Shown: piece after piece, positions 1 through 6,893 of the stretch
Position numbering within the stretch: the first letter of the stretch is position 1
How the letters are laid out: every line of letters begins with the position of its first letter
Origin: Thermosaccharophagus gerlachensis
GTDB taxonomy: Bacteria > Armatimonadota > Fervidibacteria > Fervidibacterales > Thermosaccharophagaceae
Length of the DNA: 37,688 nt
Direction: 5' to 3'
NCBI GenBank assembly: GCA_041538025.1
Contig: JBGOEV010000020.1
Span: 1-37,688, forward strand
Made by a program: the position numbers and the translations under genes
The notes under the pieces: generated by a model
Databases searched by the model: none
What the model saw: the letters and a program-made list of their open reading frames with translations, nothing else
What the model was told of the DNA's origin: nothing

Positions 1-141
1 GGTCACCTCCAACTTCGTCCTGCCAAGCATTCTCTTTGCGAGTTTCTGCTCACCAGCAAACAAAGTGCTACCTGCAGCTAAAGCACCAAACGCCATTGCA
101 TCTGCAATGAACTCACGCCTTGACATTTTTCTTTGGAACAT
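1..141 (-). CDS. Tat-exported aldo/keto reductase, N-terminal fragment
   Basis: Only the first 47 codons are in the window; the gene continues past position 1. The N-terminus carries a twin-arginine-like stretch (S-R-R-E-F-I-A) followed by a short hydrophobic Ala/Gly-rich segment, as in Tat signal peptides. It then reads LGRTKLEVT, which matches the usual opening of aldo/keto reductases (LGRTGLKVS). The start at 141 is preceded by GGAGG ten bases upstream; an in-frame ATG at 126 is an alternative. It lies 50 bases downstream of the DUF1080 gene on the same strand, so the two are probably co-transcribed and may act together on sugars or glycosides outside the cytoplasm. The family call rests on very little sequence. 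Confidence 0.65.
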   Translation of the reverse strand, partial: MFQRKMSRREFIADAMAFGALAAGSTLFAGEQKLAKRMLGRTKLEVT

Positions 142-191
142 CACTCACTCACCTCCCATAGAGGTCTTAAATCCCTCTAATCAATGCTCGC

Positions 192-833
192 TTACTCCTT
201 CCCTTCCTTCAACACTTTGATGCGTATGTTACGGAACTCAACCCTTGAGCCATGATTTTGCAGACCAATATACCCCTTCCTAAGCCTCCCTTTAAGCCGA
301 GGATGCTCATCCATATTAGTCTCAACAATCTTTTCGCCATTCAACACAACGATGACGATCGGTCCTTTACAGGTTATCTCAACCTCATTCCACTCCCCAG
401 CTGGCTTTGATGCTTCCTTGCTTGGTGCTACAGCACCGTATATTGCTCCAGCTGTTGATGTGGTTGGTTTACGCCCATACGAATCAAGTATTTGCACTTC
501 CATGCCAGTGTAAGCTGGGTTACCCCTTTCACTTGCTCTAATGAATATCCCGCTGTTGCCACCCTTGCTAATCTTGTATTCCAGCCTAAGTATGAAATCT
601 TCATACTGCTGGTCGCTTCTAAGCCACCCACCGCCTTCACCGGTGCAAACGAGCACACCATCTTCCACAACCCATGCCTTAGTTCCCATAACATGCCACC
701 CAGTTAAATCCTTCCCGTTGAACAGAGGCACAAAACCCTCTTCTTTAGGAGGCTCACCACAGATTGAAACCGAAAACATGAAAGCCACACACAGCAAGGT
801 AACAACCCCTCGCTTCCACGGAAGCGCTCGCAT
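192..833 (-). CDS. secreted DUF1080 (3-keto-disaccharide hydrolase-like) protein
   Basis: This 213-residue protein has an N-terminal signal sequence (hydrophobic core around residues 9-25). One jelly-roll DUF1080 domain follows, opening with FVPLFNGKDLTGWH and containing the family's GNSGIFIRA segment, a GMEVQILD strand and a WNEVEI...VLNGEKI stretch. DUF1080 proteins are concanavalin-like lectin/glucanase folds, and some members cleave 3-keto-glycosides. A Cys after the hydrophobic core could be a lipidation site, but the -1 Ile is atypical. The ATG at 833 has a strong GGGGAGG upstream. It is followed by a Tat-exported aldo/keto reductase, a plausible partner in 3-keto-sugar metabolism. The exact substrate cannot be read from the sequence. 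Confidence 0.85.
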   Translation of the reverse strand: MRALPWKRGVVTLLCVAFMFSVSICGEPPKEEGFVPLFNGKDLTGWHVMGTKAWVVEDGVLVCTGEGGGWLRSDQQYEDFILRLEYKISKGGNSGIFIRASERGNPAYTGMEVQILDSYGRKPTTSTAGAIYGAVAPSKEASKPAGEWNEVEITCKGPIVIVVLNGEKIVETNMDEHPRLKGRLRKGYIGLQNHGSRVEFRNIRIKVLKEGKE

Positions 834-938
834 ATTCCCACCTCCCCTTGTGGTTTATCTGTTTCTTTAGACGAGTCTTTAACACTGCATGTTGCGATTG
901 CGTTGCAACCACTCATTGAGTGAGCTTTCAAGTTTTCT

Positions 939-1268
939 CTACTCAAGTCTATAGCGCCTTTTCATTTCCTCATAGCGTTGCCATGTGTATTCATCAATCT
1001 CCCTCAGCGATACATCGTTAAGCCACTTTAAAAGCTCACGCAACGGCTTGCCACGCACCATCCACTGATAGTAGCTTCTACCACCATGAGAATACGGTCC
1101 ATAAACTTTTGAGCCAGCAACAATTCGTTCAAGCAAGCGAAAGAGCTTTTCGTGGCGTGTATGCATCCTTAAGGTAATTTGAGGCTGTTTCCCATCACCA
1201 CCAAAATGACCCTCGCCAATGAGCAAGCCCAAGATCAACCCTTTGAAGAACTCATCCACCCTGATCAT
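939..1268 (-). CDS. free-standing LAGLIDADG-type homing endonuclease-like protein
   Basis: A 109-residue protein with one LAGLIDADG-like motif near residues 11-22 (GLILGLLIGEGHF), in which the usual acidic residue is Glu. Beyond it are an ITLRMHTRHEKLF strand/helix and a GPYSHGGRSYYQW segment typical of single-motif LAGLIDADG proteins. Single-motif members normally dimerise to bind DNA. It is not inside an intron or intein here. Its start overlaps the last 17 bases of the xerC/D-like gene, so it is probably translated by coupling in the same operon. It may be a domesticated DNA-binding protein or a mobile remnant; nuclease activity is unproven. The product beyond the LAGLIDADG-like family is not assigned. 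Confidence 0.75.
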   Translation of the reverse strand: MIRVDEFFKGLILGLLIGEGHFGGDGKQPQITLRMHTRHEKLFRLLERIVAGSKVYGPYSHGGRSYYQWMVRGKPLRELLKWLNDVSLREIDEYTWQRYEEMKRRYRLE

Positions 1269-2238
1269 CCACCTCCTCCCTTTGCACCGTCGTAGTTTCT
1301 TGCTCCCTCTTTAAGGAAGCCCTTGGATGAGCTCTGAGGAAAGATTGGCGAAGCTTTTCTGTGCTCACATGTGTGTAAATCTGGGTCGTCGTTATGCTCG
1401 CATGCCCAAGTAGCTCTTGAATTGAACGCAAGTCTGCACCACCTTCAAGGAGATGTGTTGCAAATGTATGCCTTATGACATGCGGGCTTGGTGGTTTGCT
1501 TAACCCAGCAGCAATACCATAGCGCTTGATTATTTTAAAGACGGCACTCCTGCACAACCTCCTGCCACGGTTGCTTAAAAAGAGCGCTCCACCACTTATG
1601 CCTTTATCAATTGACGGACGCGAAAGAGTCAAATAAGCCTTGAGCGCTTCAATGGCTTTCCTACCTATTGGGATGACTCGTTCTTTGTTCCCCTTACCGA
1701 CACACCTTATGAAGCCTGTCTCTAAGTTCACATCCTCAACATTTAAGTTTACAAGTTCGCTTACCCTCACACCAGATGCATACAGGAGCTCAAGCATCGC
1801 TCTGTCACGCATGCCAATAGGTGTGCTCTCTAACGGTTGCCCAAGGAGTCTTTCAATGGCGTCCCTACTCAAGTAGGTCGGCAGAAGGGCTCTTTTCTTT
1901 GGTCGCTCCAAGTTAGCTGTAGGGTCTTCATCGGAGAAGCCTTCACGCAACAGGAAACGATGGAAAGAAGTTATGGCGCTGAGACGACGCTGAATCGTTG
2001 CCGAAGATAAGTTGCGCCTACGCAACCTTAAGGCATAAATGAGGATGAGTTCGTAGCTGCACTTTGATGGTTCATCTACACCTCGCTCACTCGCGAATGA
2101 GAGGTAATCGTAGATGTCCCTCCTGTAGCTATCAACCGTATGTTGAGATAACCCTCTTTCGGCGAGCAAGTGAGCTATGTATGCCTTCACCAGCGAAAGC
2201 CATTTCTGCGATATTGCATTTGCCCTTCCCTCACTCAT
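1252..2238 (-). CDS. xerD: tyrosine recombinase XerC/XerD family
   Basis: Site-specific tyrosine recombinase, probably resolving chromosome dimers with FtsK. In the 328-residue form, the SAM-like core-binding domain covers about residues 13-100. The catalytic domain shows the expected set: Arg158 (ASGVRVSEL), the lysine in GKGNKER near 182, His253 and Arg256 (HVIRHTF), His279 (LLGHAS) and the nucleophile Tyr288 (QIYTHV). I chose the ATG at 2238 because AGGTG lies about nine bases upstream and the protein then begins like other Xer proteins. A longer start at 2319 overlaps the pcm stop as ATGA but adds a Cys/Gln-rich, non-Xer-like N-terminus. A basic/acidic tail of about 30 residues follows the catalytic Tyr. 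XerC versus XerD cannot be decided from the sequence alone. Confidence 0.92.
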   Translation of the reverse strand: MSEGRANAISQKWLSLVKAYIAHLLAERGLSQHTVDSYRRDIYDYLSFASERGVDEPSKCSYELILIYALRLRRRNLSSATIQRRLSAITSFHRFLLREGFSDEDPTANLERPKKRALLPTYLSRDAIERLLGQPLESTPIGMRDRAMLELLYASGVRVSELVNLNVEDVNLETGFIRCVGKGNKERVIPIGRKAIEALKAYLTLSRPSIDKGISGGALFLSNRGRRLCRSAVFKIIKRYGIAAGLSKPPSPHVIRHTFATHLLEGGADLRSIQELLGHASITTTQIYTHVSTEKLRQSFLRAHPRASLKREQETTTVQREEVDDQGG

Positions 2239-2315
2239 GTTGCTTTGACACCTGGTTTGAGCATGCTGAGCTTGTTGTGAGCAAAGTGCGGTCAAACATA
2301 CTGCTTGTAATTTCC

Positions 2316-3098
2316 TCATTCACGCTGTTGAGAGTTTTCGCCTTTTCTCTTTTGTGCCTCACCCAGCATAGGCACAAATAGCACATCAAGAACTGCCCTC
2401 TTTATGAGCTTACCTTCCTCCTTCCGCAGGACATAAAGCTGCTGGACGTAGCGCTTCCCAACAGGTATAACCATCCTGCCACCTTCCTTCAACTGCTCAA
2501 TCAAAGGTTGAGGTATTTCTTCGGGTGCGCATGTGACTATTATTGCATCAAATGGCGAATGTTCTTTCCAACCGAAATATCCGTCGCCAACCTTTATCTT
2601 CACATTCTTGTAGCCGAGTTTCTCAAGCGTCTCTTTGGCTCTTTTTGCGAGCGTCGGTATGATCTCAATAGTGTAAACTTCCTTTGCCAGCTCCGCGAGT
2701 ATCGCTGCCTGATAGCCAGAACCAGTCCCTATCTCAAGCACTTTATCTGTCGGCTTAAGCTCAAGCGCCTGTGTCATGAACGCAACGACATAAGGCTGTG
2801 ATATTGTTTGCCCTTCACCAATTGGCAACGCCATGTCTTCGTAAGAGAGATGACGATATTCTTCTGGAACGAAGATATGCCTTGGGACTTTTAACATCGC
2901 TTTCAAAACGGCTTCATCCTTTATGCCCTGCTTCCTCAAGTGCTCAACAAGCCTTTCCCTCGCCTTTTCATAGTCTTCCTCTGTAGGCTGGCTCTTATGC
3001 GGTGAAAGCTTTTGGAAGAATAGAAGCATCAGCACACACCCCAAAACCACAACCCCTACCACCCACCCCTTCTGCAAATTGGCGTCCATGCTACACAT
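2316..3098 (-). CDS. pcm: membrane-anchored protein-L-isoaspartate O-methyltransferase
   Basis: Repairs isoaspartyl residues in aged proteins by S-adenosylmethionine-dependent methylation. The catalytic domain is complete: the VPRHIFVPEEYR motif, LPIGEGQTISQPYVVAFMTQ (residues around 90-112), the SAM-binding VLEIGTGSGYQAAILA loop and a DAIIVTCA strand. Unlike the usual cytosolic enzyme of roughly 210 residues, this one is 260 residues. It starts with a hydrophobic segment (residues 12-29) after a short Lys-containing head, so the enzyme is probably membrane-anchored or exported. GGAGG stands seven to eight bases before the ATG. It lies 30 bases downstream of pilB, and its TGA overlaps a possible ATG for the recombinase gene. 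Confidence 0.93.
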   Translation of the reverse strand: MCSMDANLQKGWVVGVVVLGCVLMLLFFQKLSPHKSQPTEEDYEKARERLVEHLRKQGIKDEAVLKAMLKVPRHIFVPEEYRHLSYEDMALPIGEGQTISQPYVVAFMTQALELKPTDKVLEIGTGSGYQAAILAELAKEVYTIEIIPTLAKRAKETLEKLGYKNVKIKVGDGYFGWKEHSPFDAIIVTCAPEEIPQPLIEQLKEGGRMVIPVGKRYVQQLYVLRKEEGKLIKRAVLDVLFVPMLGEAQKRKGENSQQRE

Positions 3099-3128
3099 CG
3101 TTCAACCCTCCTACACACGCCTTCTAAT

Positions 3129-4820
3129 TCATTCAATGAACTCGTAAACAACCCTTGCCACCTCTTCTGGTGTTGTTATGCCCTTAAGCATTTTCTCCCT
3201 CGCATCCTGAATTAGGGTGCGCATGCCCTTCTGAATCGCTAATTGCCTAAGCTCACTTGCATTTGCGCCCTTGCTTATAGCTTCTCTCAGCTCAGAGTCA
3301 ATGACCATAAGTTCATAAACGCCGATGCGTCCTCTATAACCTGTGTTGTGGCAATTGCTACATCCTGTGCCTCGGTAAAGCTTTAATCCCTTAGCCTGAC
3401 TTGGGTTTATGCCAACGCTTAAAAGCTCTTCTTCAGTTGGTTCATACTCAACCTTGCATTGCTTGCATATGCGCCTTACCAATCGCTGCGCCAACACTCC
3501 TATAAGACAGGCACCAATTATGTAAGGTTCAACGCCCATATCAACGAGGCGTGTTACAGTGCTTGGTGCATCGTTTGTGTGCAAAGTGCTTAGGACGAGA
3601 TGCCCAGTAAGAGCTGCTCTGAATGCCATATCTGCTGTGTCCTTGTCCCTTATCTCGCCAACGAGTATCACATCTGGGTCTTGGCGCAAGATCGCTCTAA
3701 GTTGGGTTGCGAAAGTTAGCCCTATGTCGTAGTTGACTTGTGTCTGGTTGACACCGTCAATCTGATACTCAATTGGGTCTTCAACTGTGACAATGTTTAT
3801 GCTTTCAGAACGGATGCGACATAGCGCTGCATAAAGCGTAGTGCTCTTACCGCTACCTGTTGGACCTGTCACGAGAATCATCCCTTGTGGTCGCCTTATA
3901 AGCTGTTCAAATTGCCTTTGCACATCTGGGTGAAAGCCCAATTGGTCAAGGCTTGTCAGCAATGTGCTTTTATCAAGCAACCTTAAAACAAGCTTTTCGC
4001 CAAAGTATGTTGGTAAGCTTGAAACGCGTATGTCAATCTGGTGTCCATCAAAGACACCTCTTATACGCCCATCTTGAGGGAGACGAGTCTCGGCTATGTC
4101 CATGTTAGCCATGACTTTTATAGCCGACACTATAGCCTTAGCCATGTCTGGCGGAAGCGGTTCTGATGGTGGCTGTAAGACACCATCAACCCTGTAGCGG
4201 ACAACTATACCTCTTTCCCTTGGCTCAATGTGTATATCGCTTGCACCTCTTCTCACGCCCATCGTTATAATGCCCCTCGCAAAGCGCAGCGCTGGACCAC
4301 CCTCCTCAGCGTCAAGTTGCTCTACGCTTGCTGGTGCAGTCACGCTCGTTGTCTGTGGCATGGTGGCTTGTTCTGATGGGAGTATACCGTAGACACGCTC
4401 AATCGCTGCTCTTATCTGATGTGCTGGTGCTTGAACAGGGTCAACCCTGAGCCCAGTGACCTGTTGCAATTGGTCAATAACCTCAAGGCGCTTTGGGTCT
4501 GGCATCGCCACGACAATTTTGTTCCCTTCAACCCTTATCGGCATGACACATAATCTTTCCGCAATCCTTCGTGGGACATATGCCACTGCTGTCCTTTCAA
4601 TATGAATGCGCTCAAGGTCAACAGTCGGATATACTGTCGTCCCTATTCGTCTAATAACTTCCTGAAGCTGTTCTTGCGAGATTATGTTAGCCTCAACGAG
4701 CATCGCACTCCAAGACTTCTCTGGTGGCTTTCTCTTTGCAAGCTCCCTTATCTGCTGATGTGTGACATACCCACCTTTGATAAGAGCTTGAAGCAGTTGC
4801 TCGTCAGTCAGTGGTGGCAT
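3129..4820 (-). CDS. pilB: type IV pilus/type II secretion assembly ATPase (PilB/GspE family)
   Basis: A 563-residue hexameric secretion ATPase that powers pilus or pseudopilus extension at the inner membrane. The N-terminal T2SSE-N/MshEN-like domain occupies about residues 1-145. The core has the Walker A loop GPTGSGKST (319-327), an Asp box around VTVEDPIEYQ (345-353), Walker B VILVGE (384-389) and a His box (STLHTNDAPS). The zinc-binding tetracysteine C452/C455...C487/C490 marks it as PilB/GspE rather than PilT. GGAGG lies eight bases before the ATG. Its likely clients are pseudopilins such as the two DUF1559 proteins in this window. No PilC, PilD or other machinery gene is present here. 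Confidence 0.95.
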   Translation of the reverse strand: MPPLTDEQLLQALIKGGYVTHQQIRELAKRKPPEKSWSAMLVEANIISQEQLQEVIRRIGTTVYPTVDLERIHIERTAVAYVPRRIAERLCVMPIRVEGNKIVVAMPDPKRLEVIDQLQQVTGLRVDPVQAPAHQIRAAIERVYGILPSEQATMPQTTSVTAPASVEQLDAEEGGPALRFARGIITMGVRRGASDIHIEPRERGIVVRYRVDGVLQPPSEPLPPDMAKAIVSAIKVMANMDIAETRLPQDGRIRGVFDGHQIDIRVSSLPTYFGEKLVLRLLDKSTLLTSLDQLGFHPDVQRQFEQLIRRPQGMILVTGPTGSGKSTTLYAALCRIRSESINIVTVEDPIEYQIDGVNQTQVNYDIGLTFATQLRAILRQDPDVILVGEIRDKDTADMAFRAALTGHLVLSTLHTNDAPSTVTRLVDMGVEPYIIGACLIGVLAQRLVRRICKQCKVEYEPTEEELLSVGINPSQAKGLKLYRGTGCSNCHNTGYRGRIGVYELMVIDSELREAISKGANASELRQLAIQKGMRTLIQDAREKMLKGITTPEEVARVVYEFIE

Positions 4821-4866
4821 GCACTTTCACCTCCACCAACAATTATGGCAACTTGTGATGTGCACC

Positions 4867-4890
4867 TGCGATTGAAAGTCTAAAATCGCA
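4867..4890. repeat. inverted repeat between the RpiB-like gene and pilB
   Basis: Two perfect 7-base arms, TGCGATT and AATCGCA, are separated by 10 bases. The repeat begins 11 bases past the stop codon of the RpiB-like gene and lies 47 bases before the pilB start. No T-run follows on the minus strand, so a classical terminator is unlikely. It could be an operator or an mRNA processing hairpin. Confidence 0.35.
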
Positions 4891-4900
4891 ATTGTAGGTT

Positions 4901-5362
4901 CTAACGCCTCAACATCTCGTCAAGCTGTTTTAATTTAGCTATATTGTCAGCCTCAGATGGATCAGGTGCGCTCACAGATAACCAAGCGTCCAATATCTCC
5001 CTTCCGACCTCGTCAGTTACGAGCCTGCCACTGAGCACAAGCACATTTGCATCATTCCAAAGACGAGCACATCTTGCGCTCTTAGCATCGTTGCATAGTG
5101 CTGCTCTTATGCCAAGAAACTTGTTTGCGACAATACAAACACCTGTGCCAGTGTAGCATATGAGGATGCCAAAGGAGGCTTCCCCACTTTGCACCATCAT
5201 TGCAACAGCTTCAGCAACATCAACCCATGAGGAAGGCTGATTAGTTAATAGAGAGCCAAAGCGCACAACTGTAAAGCCCTTGCTTTCAAGGTATTCGCAT
5301 ACCGCAGTCGCGACATGATAAACATCATCAGCACCAACTGCAATAACTTTTTCACCCTTCAT
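4901..5362 (-). CDS. divergent RpiB/LacA/LacB-family sugar-phosphate isomerase
   Basis: This 153-residue protein has the RpiB fold signature: an N-terminal VIAVGADD strand, the GILICYTGTGVCIVANK loop and GIRAALCNDAKSAR followed by WNDANVLVLSGR. The catalytic Cys of RpiB (ICGTG) is kept at residue 69. Two usual histidines are missing: the DHAG motif reads DDVYH, and the His of QHNDTN-type motifs is Trp (LWNDAN). The usual YPD(Y/F) segment is also absent. It may therefore act on another sugar phosphate or have lost activity. I chose the ATG at 5362 because AGGTG lies six bases upstream and the length then matches the family; a longer frame reaches 5416. It is first of a minus-strand run with pilB, pcm and xerD. 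Confidence 0.8.
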   Translation of the reverse strand: MKGEKVIAVGADDVYHVATAVCEYLESKGFTVVRFGSLLTNQPSSWVDVAEAVAMMVQSGEASFGILICYTGTGVCIVANKFLGIRAALCNDAKSARCARLWNDANVLVLSGRLVTDEVGREILDAWLSVSAPDPSEADNIAKLKQLDEMLRR

Positions 5363-5480
5363 AACTGCACCTACCTCCCCAGAAAGCCATTGCATGTGAT
5401 GAGCACGCTTGCGCAAGCCATAATATGCTACTTCAACAACGTTCCACCTTCACAGCGCATACCAGAAGAGAGCGTTAATG

Positions 5481-5486
5481 TATAAT
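5481..5486 (+). promoter_or_regulatory. candidate -10 element for the ThyA-family gene
   Basis: A perfect TATAAT lies 50 bases before the ATG of the ThyA-like gene, in the divergent gap between two genes. No convincing -35 hexamer is seen at the proper spacing, so this is only a candidate. Confidence 0.25.
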
Positions 5487-5535
5487 GGTTAGCGGATACC
5501 TGCCAGTATAAATTCTGCATAGTGGGTGATGGTGG

Positions 5536-6378
5536 ATGGGATTGACATTGCCAATTGTTTATGTTGTCGCCGACACACTTCCAGAAGCATGGGAGAAAGC
5601 AGTAGTTGAAACATGGCATATCGGTGCAAGTGTGAGGACACAATATGATAAGCCAGGTGACCCACCAAGCAAAGACGCTATTGCAATTATCGTTGTTAAA
5701 GAGCCGTTCAAAGAACCGAGGATACACAGGGCACTACCATGTGGTTTGGCAGAGCTTGAAGTTTACCGCCAAGAGGTCATTTACGGGATACATGACCATT
5801 GGATAGATCCAGAGTCTGGCAAGTGGAACTACACCTATCATGAACGCCTAACAGCGTATACCGTCCCCGGGCTTGATAAACCAATTGACCAACTCTCATA
5901 CATCGTTGATGCACTCTGCAAAGCTCCATATACACGCCGCGCACAAGCAATAACATGGAAGCCATGGGCTGACACATGCGTTGAGCATCCACCGTGCCTC
6001 CAACGCATCTGGATGCGAGTTATCGGTGATGAGCTCGTCATGAACGCACATATGCGCAGTAACGATGCGTTTAAAGCAGCCTTCATGAACATGTATGCGT
6101 TTACAGAACTGCAAAAGTTGGTTTCGGAACGCTTGTCTGAACACCTTGGGCGTGAAATACGCGTTGGGCAATACACGCACATAGCTGACTCATTCCACAT
6201 CTATGGAGCTTACTTTGATGAGTTCCAACGCTTCCTTGAAACACTGCAGAAACGCACATTTGAGCAACGCACATATAGAACTGAAGAGGTGCTACCGATA
6301 CTTGAAGAAGCAAGGGAAGCGATAAAACGCTCGCTTGAAGAGGAACGCCTAAGCGGGCGCAAAGGGAGCTTACAGTGA
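5536..6378 (+). CDS. thyA: ThyA-family thymidylate synthase, archaeal-like
   Basis: A 280-residue member of the thymidylate synthase/dCMP hydroxymethylase family. All main active-site elements are visible: nucleophile Cys154 in HPPCLQ, Arg174-Ser175-x-Asp177 (RSND), Asn185 (FMNMYAF) and the His221-x-Tyr223 pair (FHIYG) that binds the dUMP sugar. The normal reaction is methylation of dUMP to dTMP with methylene-tetrahydrofolate in the cytoplasm. Spacing and wording (RRAQAITW, DSFHIY) resemble archaeal-type ThyA more than E. coli ThyA. A Glu/Arg-rich helical tail ends the protein. A hydroxymethylase specificity (dUMP or dCMP) cannot be excluded. The preceding Shine-Dalgarno (GGTGATGGTGG) is modest. 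It is divergent from the RpiB-like gene. Confidence 0.8.
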   Translation: MGLTLPIVYVVADTLPEAWEKAVVETWHIGASVRTQYDKPGDPPSKDAIAIIVVKEPFKEPRIHRALPCGLAELEVYRQEVIYGIHDHWIDPESGKWNYTYHERLTAYTVPGLDKPIDQLSYIVDALCKAPYTRRAQAITWKPWADTCVEHPPCLQRIWMRVIGDELVMNAHMRSNDAFKAAFMNMYAFTELQKLVSERLSEHLGREIRVGQYTHIADSFHIYGAYFDEFQRFLETLQKRTFEQRTYRTEEVLPILEEAREAIKRSLEEERLSGRKGSLQ

Positions 6379-6432
6379 TGTTAGAACGATACGATGAATC
6401 GCACATTAGATGAAGCACGACCCGCAGGGGAG

Positions 6433-6459
6433 TTTACTTGCGCTACAGCGCGCTATAAT
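6433..6459 (+). promoter_or_regulatory. promoter of the tRNA-Met gene
   Basis: A TATAAT at 6454-6459 is preceded by TTTACT at 6433-6438 with a 15-base spacer. Predicted initiation lies a few bases before the tRNA 5' end at 6475, the usual arrangement for a monocistronic tRNA gene. Confidence 0.55.
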
Positions 6460-6474
6460 TATTAGTGACTTGGT

Positions 6475-6546
6475 GGGCGCGTAGCTCAACGGCAGAGCAG
6501 CCGGCTCATAACCGGTCGGTTGGGGGTTCGAATCCCTCCGCGCCCA
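6475..6546 (+). tRNA. tRNA-Met (anticodon CAT), elongator type
   Basis: All arms fold. The 7-bp acceptor is GGGCGCG/CGCGCCC with discriminator A. A GCTC/GAGC D-stem encloses a short loop. A GCCGG/CCGGT anticodon stem has loop CTCATAA. A five-base variable loop is followed by a T-arm with GGTTCGAAT. CCA is not encoded. The G1-C72 pair and the absence of three G-C pairs next to the anticodon argue against the initiator tRNA. A CAT anticodon can also belong to tRNA-Ile2 with lysidine-modified C34, but overall similarity is closer to elongator methionine tRNAs. Confidence 0.93.
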
Positions 6547-6893
6547 CTATTTTCTTTTGATTACCACAGTGCAACAATGCTTTGGCTGCACGTGTTCTAA
6601 AACCAAAACGCCCCTCCCACGCTATGAGCTCCAGCACATCAACGGGACACGAGGAAAAGACATGGGACGCAGAAAAGGTTTGAGGTTCACCAAGAGGTTT
6701 CCTCTCCCAACCAGCAACTTGATGCTGAATGGATTTGGCGCCACAAAAAATCCACCGTCAAACCCTTCACTTGCTGAAGCCAGTAACATGTAGAGTTAAA
6801 AGCACCCTCGTTCTTGGTTTAACAAAGAGAAGCAGGCGTGTTAATGTATGTCTATGCAAACAACTCCAGCGTGGATTAAAGGGGTGATGAGAG
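6547..6893. other. 347-base stretch without a convincing gene
   Basis: Short open frames exist on both strands (a 78-codon plus frame and a roughly 55-codon minus frame), but none has a Shine-Dalgarno sequence or recognisable protein features. No strong hairpin, repeat or terminator was seen. It probably holds the end of the tRNA transcript and the leader of the ThuA-domain gene. Confidence 0.4.

Noticed and set aside
2239..2319. Extended N-terminus of the Xer recombinase from the ATGA overlap with pcm
   Set aside because: The added 27 residues are Cys/Gln-rich and unlike Xer proteins, and a Shine-Dalgarno sits before the internal ATG; kept only as an alternative start.
6475..6546. Initiator tRNA as the identity of the CAT tRNA
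   Set aside because: The first acceptor pair is G-C and the anticodon stem lacks the three G-C pairs next to the loop that mark initiator tRNAs.
6622..6789. A roughly 55-codon minus-strand frame with a hydrophobic middle (SIKLLVGRGNLLVNLKPF)
   Set aside because: The translation looks mildly protein-like, but there is no ribosome binding site and the frame is short; a decayed fragment cannot be shown.
6557..6793. A 78-codon plus-strand frame after the tRNA gene
   Set aside because: No Shine-Dalgarno, no recognisable motif and an amino-acid mix typical of chance translation.
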